Source: Trichuris trichiura (Eukaryota > Nematoda > Enoplea > Trichinellida > Trichuridae). From it: DNA of 64,000 bases. Shown one piece after another: positions 46,021 through 59,179 of the stretch. The position numbers were made by a program, and so were the translations under genes. The stretch covers positions 434,001 to 498,000 of the forward strand of contig JBAJFE010000018.1 of the NCBI GenBank assembly GCA_037903355.1. The letters run 5' to 3'. The notes below the pieces were generated by a model. That model was not told where the DNA came from, did no database searches, and saw nothing but the letters and a program-made list of their open reading frames with translations. Position 1 is the stretch's first letter; each line of letters starts with the position of its first letter.

Positions 46021-49000
46021 GAAGAAAGCTTCTACAAGCCACCCAGAGCGGATGCACACGTAACATAACTTTTGCAAAAGGCTTGAATGCGTTGTTAGAA
46101 ATTGTTTACAACTACAGTAGGCATGGAAAGGACAGACTGGCTCCGATTGAAGGCTGCTTGAAGAAGAAAGTTCTGTGAAAATTTTAGCCGGAGAATGAAC
46201 GGACGAAACGGGAATTTTTCGAGTGAACACAAAACGCAGTATGTCAGCAAGACGAAAGAAGATGAAAAAGCAAAGTTTATTTTGGAACAACCTCACGCGC
46301 CGAAACTCATCCGAAAATTACGAAACGCGAGCAGAAAACAAGAAAAAAGATCATTTTAGCTTAACTCGCGAAACGGTAACGTACAAGGTCAATAAATTAA
46401 TCACATAACGGCTGGTTTTCCACTTGGCAGGTTAGGACGTATTATTTTATAAGGAATAGAAACATTTTGCACAGCAACAATGCTGACGTCTAGCGAAAAC
46501 TGCTCTTGTCAACTTTCTACTATATTTACGCGCAGTCACTCACAGTGGAATGAATGTCTTAGGGATGAGTGATTTTTCTGAAAACCTGCAAGTTTACTTC
46601 GCTTCAAGCAAGTTGAATCACAGCTCACCTTTAGAAGCAGTGAACAACGCTAAGTGGAGCGAGTGACGCCAATAGATGCTAGCGGAGCAATCGTCTTCCA
46701 AGGAAAACTCAGTTACAAGTCAAGAACGGTGATTCGGACAAGGGAAATTGGCCGTTTCAATATCAAAACGTCAGCCCTTTGCCTGGCATCAATTTTTTAA
46801 AAGCAAACAATCCCGCCGCCTAAATAAAGTTCGCAACGTTTTCTTCAATGCTAGCGCTTTTAACAAAATAAACAAAACTGCTTATAAAGTTGTTCTTCTT
46901 TTGAACGAGCGCATTCTGAATAATCATGATTCTTATTTTGTCTTTCTACCGTACTGCTCTGTGACGTACACTTACTTTGTAGTTTCTCTTAGCATAGTAT
47001 ATGTTGAAAAGAAAATTGACTGCTCAATGTGAGTCACTAGACCGGTTAAGACTTCTGCAACTGATCGAATCGTTGAAGTAAAGTTACGGCGTGGGAGCAA
47101 CAAAGCAATTCTCCATGAGTTACTCGTTTCATAATATACCTTTGTGACCCCTTCTGGAAACATTTTTGCCTCTCCCGTCTATAGCTTTTGTAGTTCAGAT
47201 CGCTATGGGCTGTAAGAACAGAATGCAACTTAGAAGCTTAAACCGAACCGTACCCCACAATGGACACCGTTAAAACAATTAGCACAAATATGGAATACTT
47301 GGTCAACGCTTCATACTACCGAGAAGAATGTGTGTCCTTTTTCTGCTATTGAAAATGACCAGGTTCTTATGTTGGACCTTAAATACAACTTAGCAGAAAT
47401 GCGATACTGATGAACTTTTCAACAGATTAAAGGTTTTTGGCAACACGATTTCCACTACACGAGAATTTCAGGCATCTGAAGCTTATGACAGAAGATCGAC
47501 GAACAAAATTTCTCAATATTAGTCAATAACTTACCGACGATTCAGTCAACGCATCATGACAGTAACTGTTCTTAACTCGGCTGATGAGCTGTTAATGAGA
47601 CGCATGTAGCTGATCATTAGTCGAAATGAGAAATTAGAGGACCCAATGGAGTCAGTCATCATTCATTCCATTTCAATTAGCCAGCACAATCAACTCATTT
47701 AACGCATTTTGCTTGCGTCAATGATTTATATGCCTATTTTCCCGAATGAATTTATGCACAGTTCAAACCTAAACAGACCTCTTGTCAGAATGGAGTTGGA
47801 CTTACAACGTGTAAAAGAAGACGCCTAAAAAAAGCACTAAGATTAAATGCAACAAAATCAATCGGAAAACCGAGTTTGTCCAAAGAAAATTTTGCCTTTC
47901 AGCTGAATAGTTTTAAATTAAAAGTAAAGATCAGCGCAAAGAAATATTGCCGCTTAATCAGCGTAATTCTGAAGTACGAACACTTTGCGCAACGCGCTCA
48001 AAAGGGGCGGCAAACGCTTAGGCAAAAGTTCGCGAATTCGACCAAGATAACTGACAAAAAAGGTGCGCAAAATAGATTGCATCTCTTCTACGCAATGGAA
48101 AAAAGGCTAAAACTGCCTGGGAAAAAGTGACGACTTTACGAATTTACTATTCGTTTATTCTCCCCATTCTCAAGAAGCCAAACTTCGTAATGTAAGGCAA
48201 TCGCTTGCAAAAAGCAGTTTCGCTCAGAGTTACGCGAATATTTGAAAGGCGCCGCCGACGAACGGAGTAAGTTAGAAATATTTTAAGAATTAAAATGAAG
48301 TGCGCCTGCAAAAATCCATAAACAATAGATACGTACTAATTGTTAATATTTTTGTGACCCGCGTTAGTTTACAGATGATTTTAATATGCAAATTGTCCAA
48401 TATAGCTTTCTTCTATACCGAATCATCCGAAGATTTAGCTCTTAAAATTCAAATTCCCTACTCTAAAATGTGACGTCATACCGACATGGCCATCTCTTAG
48501 CCATTTGTTCTCAATACTGATAACGTAATCAGACAAATCCTGAAAACTCTATATTTTTTTAATAAATACTTTTCTGGCTGGAATTAATGGCGTACTAAAG
48601 ACAGAATCTCTTTGCCGCCTTACGATATACAAAAGTCTGTTCTGAAGGTAATATATGTCAACAATTACGCAAACAAGCGCCTACAGACCGTACACAGCGC
48701 TATTCCCTATCGAAAAAAATGCAAACAGACGTAAAGACGCGAGGGCAAATCGATATTGCTTTAAAAGAGCTGCTACTGTATCAAAGCATTTTTGGACTAA
48801 TGAAAAGAGGAAAATTTAACACAGAAGTTACGATTTATTTTCCTAAAACTGCATGATCGCTTCCCTTTCTGTTTTTACAATCACAGATCAGTTCTTCCTC
48901 GATATCGCAACCTATTCCACGCGAACAAGCCAAGATTTTCAGCCCGCATGACCTCATGCAATGGATACTGAATATTAACTTTATTATTATTGTTGTTGGA

Positions 49001-49260
49001 CAATGGTCGTTCTCTTCACTTTGCTGGAAATAGAACTAGAGGGCGTTATCGTCCCTGTAGCCCTTAACCGTTCTTCTTTAGTCCACTGGAACACAGATAA
49101 GCTGAGACCATACATGCACAGTGATCAGTGGTTTACGCCTTCCAACTACCGTTTATTCACCCAATCTATGTTTTTTGCCAGTTGCGAGCCTTAACAGAAA
49201 GATGAGCAGCTTTACCTACTGAAATCAGCTGCTTCTTTCTCTGATAGATAATAAGCTTAA
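46021..49260. other. Gene-poor stretch, plus strand A-rich
   Basis: Short frames only. The A-rich plus strand makes spurious lysine-rich frames common. I see no gene. Confidence 0.4.
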
Positions 49261-49770
49261 GCGGAAGAATTTGCATACGCAAAGTACGTATTCTTAGAGG
49301 CAGCAAGGATTCGGTTGGTAAAGCGGCAAAATGCTATTGCCGGTTCACATCCACCGGCAAAACCTCTTGAAAGAATAAATGGGCTTGTGGCTAACAGATT
49401 TTTGCCTTTTGTTGTTGCATCATTAAGGGATAATGACAATTTTGAAACGGTCTTACTCGAAAACAATTTTTCCGACGCGCTCTGTATTGCCAGGAGATAG
49501 CAGTTCGAAAATGCAGTCTGAGCTTTTACGCAAAGACAGCTTTAAAGACCGAAGTCACCGGATGGCGATGAACTACAGCTCAGTAAGCCAGCCAAGCTTA
49601 AGTATTCGCGGAACAATACTTTCCTTGGAAGAGGACCGCATAAAACTTCCAGCAGTTATAATACACATGAAGACGACAGGGCAAAAATAGACGCCTGTTT
49701 ATCATGCAGCAGTGAACTTCTGGCGCTTCAAAATCAAGAAGGACAATCGTACTACCGAATTCAAGTCAAA
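49261..49770 (+). CDS. Coding-like exon cluster, unidentified
   Basis: Three plus-strand segments read like protein: 49261-49500 (EFAYAKYVFLEAARIRLVKR ... PPAKPLERINGLVANRFLPF), about 49494-49690 after the acceptor TATTGCCAG (SSVSQPSLSIRGTILSLEED) and about 49714-49790 (VNFWRFKIKKDNRTTEF, Lys-rich end). Their intron phases do not agree in any chain I tried. The locus may be a decayed gene, or may have exons I mis-bounded. Confidence 0.3.
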
Positions 49771-50006
49771 AACACGGGGAAAGAGATGATAATTGTTATG
49801 ATAAAGTTGTCCTCATTTCGCGGGATAAGGTTTGTCAGTGCCTAGCAGTTCACAATGTTATAAAGGGCAAGGGAAGGAGGATTCAAAATTGAATTTATGT
49901 GAAAAATACGTGGACTTCGAAGCAAACGTTCATAAGAGATTTTTAAAAATAAATGTGCGCAACTTCTTCAGATTTTCAATATGTTATTATACGTTCGGTA
50001 ACATGC

Positions 50007-50255
50007 TTCATAGTTGGTCTTCTGGTTCACGGGTTTGGCCTGTTTGATGTATCTGTAAGTAAACTCCAAAGTGCCCTACCAACGAATGGATGAGCAAATT
50101 GTTACAGTGTTAGAAATTCTAACAATTTGCTCATTCATTCGTTGGCAGGTCACTTTAAAGTTTACTTATAGATATATCAAACAGGCCAAACCCGTAAACC
50201 AGAACACCAACTATGAAACAACGAAAGCCTATTAGAAGACATCCCGTCTTTCGAA
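50007..50255. mobile_element. Foldback element F2 (deletion derivative of F1)
   Basis: The palindrome 50007-50217 has arms TTCATAGTTGGTCTTCTGG ... CTACCAACGAATGGATGAGC, nearly the same as F1 but with the central core deleted. The right tail AAGCCTATTAGAAGACATCCC-GTCTTTCGAAA aligns with the F1 tail. It shows that a tail outside the palindrome is part of the element. Confidence 0.85.
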
Positions 50256-51864
50256 ACTTCAGTAACATGTTTAACAAATACACGGCTTGTAATAAGTTAC
50301 GTAAACACCGCGTGAAAACGCTGGCCATTATTTCTAAGCGGATAAATTACCTGGTCGTTTCCAAATGTAAACATTTCTCGATGAATGGCCGAGAAAAAAG
50401 CGGAATCGGAAAGCAGCTTGGGCCCACTTTCAATCTGCACGAATCCTGCCTGATACATAAGCGACAGTAAGCAGCTTTGTTTTTCGTTCATAAATTGACA
50501 ATTTGTGTTACTTCACATGTCTGCTACATCTTCGTACCGCACAGAAAATGTTCTTCGTGACGTTCAATGCCGCGACAGCGCCTTCTCGAAATGTGCAACC
50601 CACGATCTTGTATGTTGGCCTAAACACATAGCTTATTTAATGTTTAATGTTGTCAAACAAACTTTTAAGACTTGCCAAAAGTTTTCCCACAAAAATGTTG
50701 CGCCCTTGGAATTGGCGCATGAGAAGAGCGCGTGAGCCCGCAAACGCCCTCCATTGCTATTAGAAGGGACTGAAAATGAAAGCACAACAGCATACATATT
50801 AAGCAGCCATTGAGTACAACCGAATCGGGGTTAGAACAACAAGCTTTTGAACAAGCAATACGTGATGCTGCGGCAAAATCAGAAATGAATGCAAAAATTT
50901 CCATCTGCATAGGTCACTGACTAATACGGCAGCATATCAGCATACAAAAAATTTCACTACGAAAAATGCTCTAATGGAAGAACGTCAGCCCTTCAAAACT
51001 GATGATAGAACACAAGCGTCACAATCTTTGCTTTTAGTAAAACGTACTTTCGCCGTAGTAATGCTTAACTAGTAGGAAGGAAAATTCAAAACGTCCAGCG
51101 CGTTTTAAGTAAATTAAAAACCAATTTATCGACTAACAGCTTCCATAGACGAAGGCGGAGTTGGAATTTGGCAGTGTAAAAAGAACGTTAAAAAGGGATT
51201 ACACGAAGTTCAGGTGAAAATAAATGGGCTACGGAAGTGAAAGTCCTTCACAATGGAAATACTTTACGAAAACGGTGAAAAAGTATTCAAGCGAAAAACA
51301 TGATTGCGAAATTGAGTGGTCAAAACGTATTTATAGTTGCAAGCGCAGGTTGCAGCAATAAACGTTTCTTAATGATCCCTCTTAATATTCTCGTATAAAA
51401 AGCCCATTAGCGCTGCATCTATTCATACCGCAAACGAGAAGGCAGAACAGTCAAAAAAATATGTTTCAGTATTTGTTTTTCAGAATTACAACATTAGGGA
51501 ACACTTTTCCACCCTTTTCTAAGTACAAATATAATATTACGACGCATTTTGCAGAATTTGCTACAGTACCTCTTGTTAATGAACCTGCAAATCACTCAAG
51601 CATAGTCTGTTTGCGCTACTTTTAGTTTTGATTGAAGCTGTCAAACCCGAGAATATATGTCGCGTAATATATTGAATTCAAACTGTACACGTTTGCTGAT
51701 TGACTGAGCAAAATTGAAACATGTCTGAAGTAGGATCTATGAAGGTCTTTCTACCTTGTATTAGTTAGTAGTTTACAATAATGTTCTAGAAAATGTTGCC
51801 TTTTGGGTAAGAAACGTAAGCGTCATTTTGTCTTCCCTCTGCAACGTGCCGTTTCGAAGTATTG
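50256..51864. other. Intergenic, nothing recognised
   Basis: Short frames only. This segment lies upstream of the ZRSR2-type gene. Confidence 0.45.
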
Positions 51865-53279
51865 ATGGAACAGACGCTTGATCTTGCCGAACTTCGAATG
51901 TTGACGTAATGGACGCTTTAACCGTAGCGCGCTTGACTGCCCTTTCTTGCGTAGGCATAAGGAAAGAAGGAGAAGGATCAAAAGCCACAAGCGCAAGATG
52001 AAGCGTCGTGCAGCGGCGCTAAAACGTTGTAATGCAGTTTTAAACGAAAAACTTGCCGCTGCGGAAACCGTTTCCGACTCGAAGTGGGACATCCCTTCAT
52101 GTTGGCATATGACGTTGAACTCCGTCATACCTCTTCTGCGTGACGTCTTAACCTTGACGGAAGTGAACACGGTTCAAATCCCGGAAAATGTGCAGCCTAA
52201 CGTTCGCGCTGAAGACATATCTGATGAGCCAATAGTTAGTGCCACCCTTTCTTTTTTTGTTCAATGAAGATTTAATTTTTTCAGCAGAACTGCTCGTCCG
52301 TAGAGACTTCCAATGACTTCAATGCTAACTCTGATAATGTTGAATTGAAATCTGACCATGATTCAAGTCAGAAACATTCCAGCAGGAAAATCCGTATCCC
52401 GAAGGTAGGTAGCGATATGAATGTTTTCACAACTAGATTTCTATGGTATGCTGTCAGGCATTTCGTTAATACAACCTTTACTATTCCATACTAGCGCAGT
52501 ATTGCTATATACTATTTAAGCTTTAATACTTCATGTTACCCATTCCAGAAAAAGCTGCATAGAAGCTCGCCAGTCGTTAGTTTTCAAACGGACCAACGCC
52601 GTTTTCGTCACGTGGAGTGTCCATACTTTCTTCGCGTTGGTTGTTGTCCCAACATGCTTAAGTAAGTTAGTGACATAAAGCGAGCCTACTTGTTTTAGCA
52701 TTTCTTTAGATGCAGTTTCACGCACACAGAGGTTGATATGTCGACTGTCGTTTTGCTGCCGAATATGTATCGTCGATTTGCGCTAATGGAACCATCTCTT
52801 GGCGAATTGGCAGAAGAAGATTTTTGGCTACATTACGACGAGGATGAAATATACGATGATTTTTGCAATTTCTATCTGGACGCAATCTCCGTGCTCAGAA
52901 CGTACGGCCGCATAATCAAAACAGTGGTCTGTCGAAACGCCGTACATTATCTGAGGGGAAATGTTTATATTGAATACAGAGAGTACGTATTAATTCCTCT
53001 GCTGCCTTTCAAGCACCCATACATTCTCAGGTGTACAGAGGCTTTCAACGCGCTCACGAAACTTCACAATCGTTGGTACGACAGACAGCAGTTGTCGCCG
53101 CGTTTTGTTTATATCTCTTGGAGCAACGCTATATGTGGTCTGCCAATGAGTACCCACAATTTCATAATCATCAATCATACCATTTAGAGGAATTCGTTCG
53201 ATCAAAATGCACACGTCCCAGAACGTGTGGTTTGTTGCATCCGTTCAAAAATCCAAAAACTGCAAAGGCTACCGATTGA
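51865..53279 (+). CDS. ZRSR2/URP U2AF35-related splicing factor
   Basis: Predicted exons: 51865-51905, 51955-52234, 52285-52404, 52549-52661, 52710-52982, 53031-53137, 53188-53279; every phase agrees; 341 residues. ZRSR2 helps recognise the 3' splice site, mainly of U12-type introns. A very basic N-terminal helix (HKERRRRIKSHKRKMKRR) is followed by zinc finger 1 CPYFLRVGCCPNMLKCSFTH. Next come the LLPNMYRRFAL and acidic DFWLHYDEDEIYDDFCNFYLD segments and the U2AF-homology motif (HYLRGNVYIEYRE ... NRWYDRQQLSPRF). Zinc finger 2 is KCTRPRTCGLLHPFKNP. These are in the family order. The protein stops straight after finger 2, without the long RS-rich tail of mammalian ZRSR2. The start is the first ATG of the open frame; the 41-bp first exon is the least certain part. 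Confidence 0.85.
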
Positions 53280-54884
53280 GTAAAATAACCTTTCAGAAAT
53301 GGACCTCTTAACGGTCTTGCCAAGTGACGCATTATGGTCAAACCTCGTAACGCTATGCACGCATATAATTTGCATTAATAATTATTGGTCGAATTCTCTC
53401 TTTAGACCTGCGTACAGTTCCTATAGAGCGGATATACAGTCATGCAGGCGTCACATAATTGGAACTTCCTGGAGTGTCTCACCATATTGGCTTGGTAAGG
53501 ACTTGCTATTAGGGGTTCATGATTGTGTTTTGTTCTATGCATTCAACCAAGTTGCCCTTAGTAGTATAGTATTCTATGATTATTAATCTTGGTTACCCAA
53601 ATATTGAGTATGCAGCTTAATATTAGCTACACGTTTTCCGAGACTGAAACTCAATTTAATCCTCTTCAGTGTCGGCCGAATTATGGTATTCTAGTACGAA
53701 GGTTGCCGCTTCTATTAAGCATGTTTACTGACAGTTGAAAGACATGAAAGGCTGACTGAGATTTCACACTTCCTTTGCGGACTTGCTATGTTTGCCATTG
53801 GAAAATTTCAGCATTCTTCAGTTGCATATTTTTGAGGGTTTCGTCCTGGACTTGTGGGCACAGAGGTAGACTACAGCTCAGTGACTCGTTCATTGAGCTT
53901 AATTAATAAATATTCTCCTTTTTTGTAGAGCAGCTGTAGTGCCAATTAGTTTTTACTTACTCTGTTCCTAAGGTAGCTCGAATCCGCTGAACGGTATCCG
54001 CGAAAAGGCAAATACATTGAACGCCAAATTGAGTTCTGAAGTACAGATGCATTGAAAACCAAACAGAAGCAGTTTACCAAAAACAAGTGGCGGGAAAGAA
54101 GGAATATATACCGGCAGGAAAATTAACAGTGCAACATTCCTAATACGGGCAACTTAAAGAAGTTTCATTTTTCAGCCAATCCAGGTAACCGTATGTATAT
54201 TATACTTAAGATTTCTAACCTTATTTTTTGAATGCGCAAGTTCTAGCTCAAGCTTATTACTGTTATTATACTCTGGAAATGACTATTTTCATTGACCTGC
54301 TGATCCAGGAGCTCATTTGATCCGAATGCTCCATTGTACTTATTCCATATACTAATGTTAATTCGTTAAACGAATTTACTACAACCGCGACTATAAAAGC
54401 TTATATTTAAATCAATAAAGCATAGAGAATACTGGCTTAATCTAAAGGCAGTTTAGTATTTATGTCTTTTTATTTTTTACGAAGAGTAATCACCAACTAT
54501 AGTGGCATGTTTCTACTTGTAGAACCGTTAAGACGTTCCCTTAACAAAGGATTTGTCAGTTCGAATCTTTCGGACAGTTACTATCCTTATCAGCAGGTAA
54601 AAGAATACGTGAAAATGCGTTCACAGTCAAGCAGAAGCAGCTTATATCATTTTCGCTTTATAACAATAAGCAAAGCGGTAGCCATTTAGGAAGGGCGGTA
54701 GGCGGTTTCATGAAGTCTAAATTATTTCAAGCAACGGCAGACTTGGGAAGATGAAGCTTTTTGCCAGCGGACAAGTTGGCTTCACGGCAACAATGTCCTT
54801 CGGAGACTGTCGGTACTCCAAGGCAGAAGTGAAAGATATAAAAGTGGCAATAAAAAAAACAAGTACGCATATGCCCAACTTCAG
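53280..54884. other. Intergenic between convergent genes
   Basis: Nothing recognised. A 96-codon plus frame (54751-55041) overlaps the last two exons of ATG4 on the other strand and is a shadow. Confidence 0.5.
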
Positions 54885-57800
54885 TCAGTTGAGCACTTCA
54901 AAGTCGTCGTCACTTTCGCCCGTATTGTCCAAGACGAGAAAATCTAAAAGAGGCAAACAATTGAAATGGAATTTCTTTTTTACGTTCATCATTCAACGAC
55001 AGCGCCTACCGGAAGGCTTTGCTAAGTCGTCTCCATCGTAGGGGACGAACGGTGGCCAATTGTCCGGGCGAGAAATCATTATTTCGAACATTGTGCAAGG
55101 CATCCTTGCGGCAAGCTGCAAACGCAAATTTTTTCCATAATGGAGATAGGAATTCGCGTCTTTTCAAAACTTACGCTTCTGACAGTATCGCAGAAGTCGT
55201 TGAATTCATTTTGACTTGCAAAGAAAAAGGCTAACGCGACTGATGGATCAATTTCCGAAACTGGCATGTGCAGTATGGCCATCGTGTGATAAGAGGAATC
55301 GTCATACTGGTCGTTCTCTACAGTCAGATCAACTACCGACTGACATATGTGCGGATCTAAGTAGAGCAAATTTTCGCCAAAGTTTCCAATAAAGTAGAGC
55401 GCATGGTTAGGCCGACCGCCAAGCATGCCTAAACTGTTGGGACATTTGAACATCTCCTTGAAACAAGAAGACTGGGCGTGAAAACATTCTGCTTTGCATT
55501 AAAAAAAAGTTTACCAAAAGAGCTGGAACGTAGCACGGGTTGAGCTGAGTCAATCCTAACCTAAGAGGCAGAAGAAGCAACAATGGTCGCCATTCGGAAG
55601 CAGCTTTGGAATTCTTCAGAGAATTGTTTTCACTCCTTTCGGTAGCTTCACTATTGCCCATTTTAACAGCATCCAAGTGCCCGTCTATAGCATCACTTTG
55701 TCGAAATGCGGATGAACAACATGTTCGCATAACATCGTCGAGAAAGATAATGTTATCCATAGCCACGTGAACGGCCATCGAAGTCCATTCATCGTGTACT
55801 GCCAACTTCTTAATAACGTGCGCAATAGTGCTCGGACCAAACCACTCTCCAATTGCTTTTCCTTCCGTTTCACCCATTTTTGCTGGAACAAATTCCATTA
55901 ATATCTATTGCGTATACTGTTGAAAAGCCACGACAGTCCAGAACAACTGATTTAATTCATAAAACTAAATTTGCATAAACAGAGCGTAACGGATAGTTTA
56001 CGATCTTCCGTAGTGTTTCTACTGCTGGAAGAACAACAGCCCAATAGGGACTTGGAAGCTCTGCAATGGCATTGGTTTTCTGTCTCACGAACTAATAAAT
56101 CTTATCTCGCTCGTCAGAATTCCCGAAATCGTTACCCAGTGGTTCCCGCCTTTTCAAGCTTCCAAAGAGCGGGAAGGCATGGAAAACTGAAACAACTTTT
56201 GGACTAACGGATTTCAAAGTATCAACAAGAAAGTTTCCCGCTACAAGAGTTGAAGGATTCTCATTTCAAATGACAAGTTTGCTTGGAAGCAAACTTATTC
56301 ATCCAATTGGAATCAGTGCTCACTTTTACAGCGTCCGAACTGTACATAAAAGATAATTGAGTAAACCCATTAGTTACTGTATGTATTCGACGAAACTGTG
56401 TAGCAAGAAGCTAAGCTGAAATACCGATTTGATGTATGGAATAGCAGGCGTTCTTCTTGTCTTGAAACATCCGCAAAATTTTGTAGTACTTCGGCTCTTT
56501 TTGGAATGCATCTGCGCACCAGTCTGAACACGGACTTTAGTGAACTAATGAACTGTGCGCGAATAACCAACCTCTTCCGAGATGTCTGTTGATCAAGGCT
56601 TGTGCGAGCAACATCTGGCCACAACGAAGCATGCAACCCCAACCTTGATCGCTCGTTGGGCCCGTTCCGCCTAAGAGCTAAGCGTCAGCAGTTCAAAGAA
56701 ATGTTACGCACAATAGGTTGCCTAAAGCAGCTGCTGAAAGTAAGCAAATGTAACTTACCTATAGGCGGGAAGTTTCTTCGATACGTGAACCATGTTTTGG
56801 AATATATATCCCTACTGATCCGCTCGAACTCTGCAAAGGTTAAAATTAGAAAAATATTTATTTTCAGCATGAAGTAATCAATACAATCTTCGCTGCAAAG
56901 CATAAAGAATCGGATTTTAAGAGAATTAGATTTCAAATGGTCAATCAAAAGTGTCTTACGGCCTTGCAACCCCTTATTCCTCATACCAGCGAAATAACAC
57001 TACTCCAAGTTAAACAAAATTATGATGACAAACAGCAAGATGTTCAAAAGCTTTATGGTGAAACGCAATCTCTCTCCCAACCAAAGGTACGGGATAACGA
57101 TTCGTCAGACGGAAGCTGAAGGTAGGCAAAAGCGAAAACTAAATAATACGAAAAGGATTAAGCTTCGCGTATGGACATTGTTCGTCAAAACCAGTGAGTA
57201 GCATCGTTTCGTGAAGGTATGAACACAATATTGTTCACTTCTTCCAAAGAGTCGCACATTAACAGTATACTTTAGGCAATAAAGGTCGCTGAAAATCTTC
57301 AACGAATGGCAACGTTTTTGGCTCGAGTTTACTGTATTACAAAACAAATATGCGTAATTAAAAATTAGCTTAAGCCTAGACATATTTATAGGGAAGAAAA
57401 CTGAGTCAGCTTATCACGGAAAACGAACAATTTCAAAAATTGCTAACTTTCATAATTAACGTCGGATGTATAAAAGATGAAATGTTAGTATTCATAGAAA
57501 ACTGAATGAACAATGCGTAAGATAAGCTAGTCGTCTAGCAGACTTATATAGGAACAGTAGCATTAAAGAATGGGAAACCAAAAGAGGGTTCTGTTGGATG
57601 CGAATGGCGGGCATACCTTCTTTGCAGTATTAATCACCGCGATAGCCAGTTACGAAAAAGTTTCTGTTCAACTGCATACTATGCAATGTGTCGACTGATT
57701 ATGCCGCTTCACAGTTCAGCGAACAAAAATCTTAAAAACAGAATGCAACTACACTGTACGTTCTCTAAAAGAAGAAGCCAAGCATCGCTGTTGCTTTAAG

Positions 57801-58045
57801 TAATAACGAAAACCTTGGAGCACAAACCAATCAGGTTAAATATGCTGAAGCGGAATATTTGAAACGCTTCACAAATGAACAAGGATTCGACTAACTGGGC
57901 AACTGTTGTTTCAGGGCACTTTGGACTTACCCTTTGAGTCGAAGCAACGGCCTAATATCCATACACAGTCGTGAGTAAGAAGAATCTCCCTATCTTCGGC
58001 TTCCAAAAATCCATGCTCCAAATTGACAGATGAAGGATCTAGCAT
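54885..58045 (-). CDS. ATG4 autophagy cysteine protease
   Basis: Processes and delipidates Atg8/LC3/GABARAP proteins during autophagosome formation (peptidase family C54). Predicted minus exons: 58045-57931, 56830-56759, 56670-56572, 56523-56425, 55882-55515, 55456-55175, 55115-55010, 54943-54885; all phases agree; 399 residues. Key segments: [31 protein letters not shown], catalytic Cys75 in [55 protein letters not shown] and the Asp285/His287 pair of LDPH. The triad is therefore complete. The final exon ends DDDFEVLN: an acidic run before F-E-V-L, a canonical LIR (Atg8-interacting) motif in the position seen in vertebrate ATG4B. The 1.1-kb first intron and 0.5-kb fourth intron are long for this region. 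If the GTAGGC donor at 55009 is ignored, exon 7 reads to a TGA at 54993 and the LIR is lost, a plausible alternative isoform. Confidence 0.92.
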
Positions 58046-59179
58046 ATCGCCAACGACGATAACCGCTTACAAAAAATGAATTCCTATGGGCGACTTTCTA
58101 CCGTCGCCAACTGAGCACACCGATGGAAGTTCTGTACGATAAAGTCGAATAGCTCGTTTATATTACGTCGGGGCGAGTGTACATCCTTTCGTCAAATCCG
58201 GACACGTTATTTCAATTTATGTGACCAACAGTAAAGCGTGTGAACAGTGACACATGGACGGAAAGCCGTCCAGCACACCAAAGGGTTTTCAAGTTCTATT
58301 AAGCAAGTATGTTTCCTTAGGAAAATAACAAGCATTCTGCTACCCACCTGTACAGCGGGTCCGCGAACGTGTAGTGTACAGCTTTTAACCGATTTACTAG
58401 TCTATAAAAAATCCAATGACTTGCTATAGACTAGTACTTCATAAACATTAACACTGCGCCAGTAGCCAACTCACAGTTACGTTACTAGTATTGATCAATA
58501 CGTTTATGTCAGCACGGATCAGATGATGCGCTAACCCACCCTGAAGTTCAGATTCTATGCCGAACTGGTGAAGAAATTGTTTGTTAGGGCTTTAAGCTGA
58601 ATTTATCGAATCAACGACGGGAGAAAGTTACGGCCCGAAAATTTACATAAAATTCGCTCAGAAAAGCAATATACAAAATTCCAAATTAACAAAAAATAAA
58701 AAGATGCATTATTTTTAAAAAAAAGCGTAAGCATTAAAACGCTCTCGCCTTCTTTTGGCTTTGTATTACTTTAAAATCGAACTATGTTTTCAAAACAACT
58801 ACTTTAAAATTGCGGCTAAAAGAGTTAATTGCTATATTTCTATAGAGAACGAATAGGTCCACTTTAAGGCGCGTACTGTAGATTGTTTGTACCTACTTTC
58901 CGTAGCTTAATCCTGCTGTTCCGAATAATCTTTTCCGCAGAGGTTTTGCCGAACTGAAGCATGTTTTTGCATGAATATTTTAAATTTTATTGCCCGTTGC
59001 TGTGAAGTTCATATTACGCATTAGTTTTGCTTTTAGATTCGATCTTTTTGCTGAGGAGCAAAATCCTATTCGACAACGATTGTGTATGCGTCATAGTTGG
59101 CCCAGTCTTTTTTGCCATAGGTGTTGTTTATGCTTGATTCGTGGCGGATAACCTATAAGTTCAACGATTTCGTTCCGAA
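58046..59179. other. Shared upstream region of ATG4 and TM9SF4
   Basis: 1.1 kb between the divergent starts of ATG4 (-) and TM9SF4 (+), with no coding frame of note. It must hold both promoters. Confidence 0.5.

Noticed and set aside
56370..56642. 90-codon minus frame containing [12 protein letters not shown]
   Set aside because: It is a shifted-frame shadow of the ATG4 catalytic-cysteine exon and the next exon.
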